41,804 nt of DNA from contig JAFPXY010000003.1 in assembly GCA_017394515.1 (NCBI GenBank), positions 1 to 41,804 of the forward strand. Reading direction: 5' to 3'. This DNA comes from Bacillota bacterium. Its GTDB lineage: Bacteria > Bacillota > Clostridia > Peptostreptococcales > Anaerovoracaceae. A model generated the notes under the pieces. The model searched no databases, was not told the origin of the DNA, and saw only the letters and a list, made by a program, of their open reading frames with translations. Both the position numbers and the translations under genes were made by a program. Shown here piece after piece: positions 40,196-41,804 of this stretch. Within the stretch, counting starts at the first letter, position 1, and each line of letters starts with the position of its first letter.

Positions 40196-41632
40196 ATGAA
40201 CAGTGAAGATATTTACAGGGGAATATCAGAGATCAGAGATAACATTGTAGACGAGGCCTGGGAGACGGAGCAGACTGCTGCAGCGAAACCGGAAGTGAAC
40301 AAAAGAAAGCCCTGGATAAAATGGCTCGCAGTTGCTGCCTGTGTATGCCTGGCAGTAGGCGGACTTACACTCCTCGCGGGGCCTAATGGTTCTGATACGT
40401 CAGAAGAATCAAACCCGGGCGGGACAGATAGTGAAGCAGTGAAACCTGTAGACGAGGTGATTCTGAATGCTTTAGATCTGGGTGACTACTTCGGTTATGC
40501 GAAGACTGACGGAACCAACAGATATGTAGAAGTCTATGCCAGGGATTTCAGCCAGTTCAAGATCGGGGAACCTGAATACGCGGACTATTTGAAGGTCTAC
40601 AGAAAGAAAGAACTGAAATCCTCTGAACTTGCCGATAAAGATATGCTTCAGGATATGGGGGAGAAACACTTCGAAGCATTGAAGACTCTTAGCGGAATCG
40701 ATGAATCCGATTTTGAAATAGTTGAGGATGAATACTGGGATGGTCTTCGGTATGAAGCTGATATCACCAAATTTGAAGAAACGAATATCGGAGATGTGGA
40801 GATGCCTCAGGAAGATGATATCGTCACAGACTGCTTCCGCATGATAGGCATGGCCTCCTGCGACAATTATTGTTCTGTCTGGGCATCGGTGAGAAAACAC
40901 ACTGAAAGAGGCGAAGTATTGATGATCGACGGAGAGCCGGTACATGTGCTTGAATCAGATTCTGATGAACAGATCATGCAAAAAATCGGGCCAGCTGTGG
41001 AAAAGATCAAAGCCCTGTTCGGCAAGGACTACCGTGACATATATATAGACAGATATTACGATTGGGACCAGCTTAACAGTATAACGGTATATTTGTACAA
41101 TAAGTCTGATGATGAGTTCCCCGAAAGGATGGTTTATTCAAATAACTTTTACAACAGGATGCTTCCGGTGGCGGATGACTATATAATGCTTATGCTTGAG
41201 ACCGACTGGGGAGAGGGTACTGCTAACGATTCCGGCGGCAGCAAAGATGAGGCTGTGCTGAACAATGTAAGACTTTATGAATACATAACTAAGGCAGATG
41301 AACTGTACGAAGAAATCGGTTCTTCTCCCATGCTGACCCTTGAAGAAGCGAAAGATATGCTGGGAAAGGGCTATGTATTCGGAGGTCACAGCTGTCCGCT
41401 CTGCATGGCTGAACAGCCAGAGGTGGATTTCAGCGACTATGATGAACTTGGTCTGGAATATGTGGAAGGAGATAACGGACTGATACTTCCGTTCTATACT
41501 TTCTTCAAAAAATCTTATCTCAGGGACGGTATTCAGGAATATCACAAGACCTACGTCTGTGCCGTGGAACTTGATGGTCTGGACGAATACTTCGAAGGCC
41601 AGGAAAAATATCACGGAACATTCGGCGGTTAA
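40196..41632 (+). CDS. Membrane-anchored putative anti-sigma protein
   Basis: The 478 residues begin with a short cytoplasmic head (about 1-40), then one membrane segment (about 42-65, WLAVAACVCLAVGGLTLLAG), then a large extracellular part. Near the C-terminus is GGHSCPLCMAEQPEVDF, a CPLC pair that might be redox-active or bind metal. Gene order after an ECF sigma factor and the topology fit an anti-sigma or sensor role, but I recognise no zinc-binding HxxxCxxC motif in the head. The ATG at 40196 is chosen because a TTG seven codons earlier would overlap the sigma gene. A terminator follows. Confidence 0.65.
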   Translation: MNSEDIYRGISEIRDNIVDEAWETEQTAAAKPEVNKRKPWIKWLAVAACVCLAVGGLTLLAGPNGSDTSEESNPGGTDSEAVKPVDEVILNALDLGDYFGYAKTDGTNRYVEVYARDFSQFKIGEPEYADYLKVYRKKELKSSELADKDMLQDMGEKHFEALKTLSGIDESDFEIVEDEYWDGLRYEADITKFEETNIGDVEMPQEDDIVTDCFRMIGMASCDNYCSVWASVRKHTERGEVLMIDGEPVHVLESDSDEQIMQKIGPAVEKIKALFGKDYRDIYIDRYYDWDQLNSITVYLYNKSDDEFPERMVYSNNFYNRMLPVADDYIMLMLETDWGEGTANDSGGSKDEAVLNNVRLYEYITKADELYEEIGSSPMLTLEEAKDMLGKGYVFGGHSCPLCMAEQPEVDFSDYDELGLEYVEGDNGLILPFYTFFKKSYLRDGIQEYHKTYVCAVELDGLDEYFEGQEKYHGTFGG

Positions 41633-41652
41633 TCATGATTAATAGTAAAAAA

Positions 41653-41679
41653 GGGGCCGTCTCAAAAGAGACGGCTCTT
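41653..41679 (+). terminator. Terminator after the anti-sigma-like gene
   Basis: GGGGCCGTCTC/GAGACGGCTCTT forms a stem with an AAAA loop, with TTCAT after it. It is a member of the GTCTCA terminator group. Confidence 0.75.
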
Positions 41680-41690
41680 CATAATCATAT

Positions 41691-41792
41691 GTGAGGAGTA
41701 AACCGCAAAGGCATTTTTTGCGGCGTTAGGTTTATCATTGAAATTGCCTGCTCCTAAAGGTAAACCACAATGTCTTATATATGGCATTGTGG
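41691..41792. repeat. Dispersed hairpin repeat, right copy (inverted)
   Basis: It is the inverse of the left-end element at 1-100, with the same order of parts. These are an ACCGCAAA palindrome with TTTTTTGC (41714-41721) in its loop, TAGGTTTA, GAAATTGC and a GAGCAGG inverse. The 28-nt hairpin CCACAATG...CATTGTGG is at 41765-41792. Where the left copy has TTTTTTGC, this one has GAAATTGC. It lies just beyond the terminator of the last gene. Confidence 0.75.
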
Positions 41793-41804
41793 TTTATGCG
41801 TTTA

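Overview
The window reads as chromosomal DNA of an anaerobic, low-to-medium GC Clostridia-type Firmicute. The support is strong AGGAGG ribosome sites, TTGACA/TATAAT promoters, intrinsic terminators, a clostridial fhs-fchA-folD one-carbon cluster, an acetyl-CoA-type MetA, heavy peptide and amino-acid use, and secreted fibronectin-III/NlpC proteins. A Family XIII/Anaerovoracaceae-like genome is my best guess, but this is inference. I see no phage, conjugation or transposase gene. The coding density is high and nearly every gene looks intact.

Layout. 1-5434 (minus strand): a clostripain-like secreted protein, metA, metY, an EamA exporter and a LysR regulator, together a methionine-synthesis unit by direct sulfhydrylation. 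5680-11641 (plus): fhs, fchA, folD, a folate-transporter/5-formyl-THF cyclo-ligase fusion, and an alanine/glycine:cation symporter. 11712-14459: a LMW phosphatase and a membrane XRE regulator (minus), then a flavodoxin-fold oxidoreductase and rlmH (plus). 14622-24116: a complete peptide ABC importer followed by two S15-type peptidases, with an M32 carboxypeptidase convergent to it. 25818-30680: an NlpC/P60 protein, tRNA-Gly(CCC), a YugP-type membrane metalloprotease and a large secreted FN3 protein. 30681-31187: a gene-free tract full of ordered palindromes. 31188-39513: a DUF4430 lipoprotein (minus), then a YheO-type regulator, two ABC exporter half-transporters, thioredoxin, a trigger-factor-like protein, a thioredoxin-reductase-like flavoprotein and a cysteine desulfidase. 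39643-41632: an ECF sigma factor with a membrane-anchored partner.

The genes form a coherent physiology. Peptides are imported and cleaved, cysteine is desulfurated to sulfide (cdsB type), sulfide can be fixed by MetY onto O-acetylhomoserine made by MetA, and glycine/formate carbon flows through folate. Three enzyme-level oddities stand out. FolD lacks the lysine and glutamine needed for cyclohydrolase chemistry, and the dedicated FchA sits beside it. The thioredoxin reductase lacks both NADPH-binding motifs. The folate S-component is fused to a folate-salvage enzyme.

The most unusual non-coding signal is a set of related intergenic elements carrying the cores TTTTTTGC and GAAATTGC inside hairpins. 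They occur as inverted copies at both ends of the window, as an array of exactly 36-nt ACGGCC...GGCCGT palindromes at 30767-31107, in the leader of folT (where the ribosome site can be sequestered), and in the leader of the XRE gene. The stems differ in sequence between loci while the loops stay alike. The window ends on two such copies, so it may be an assembly contig that broke at a dispersed repeat.
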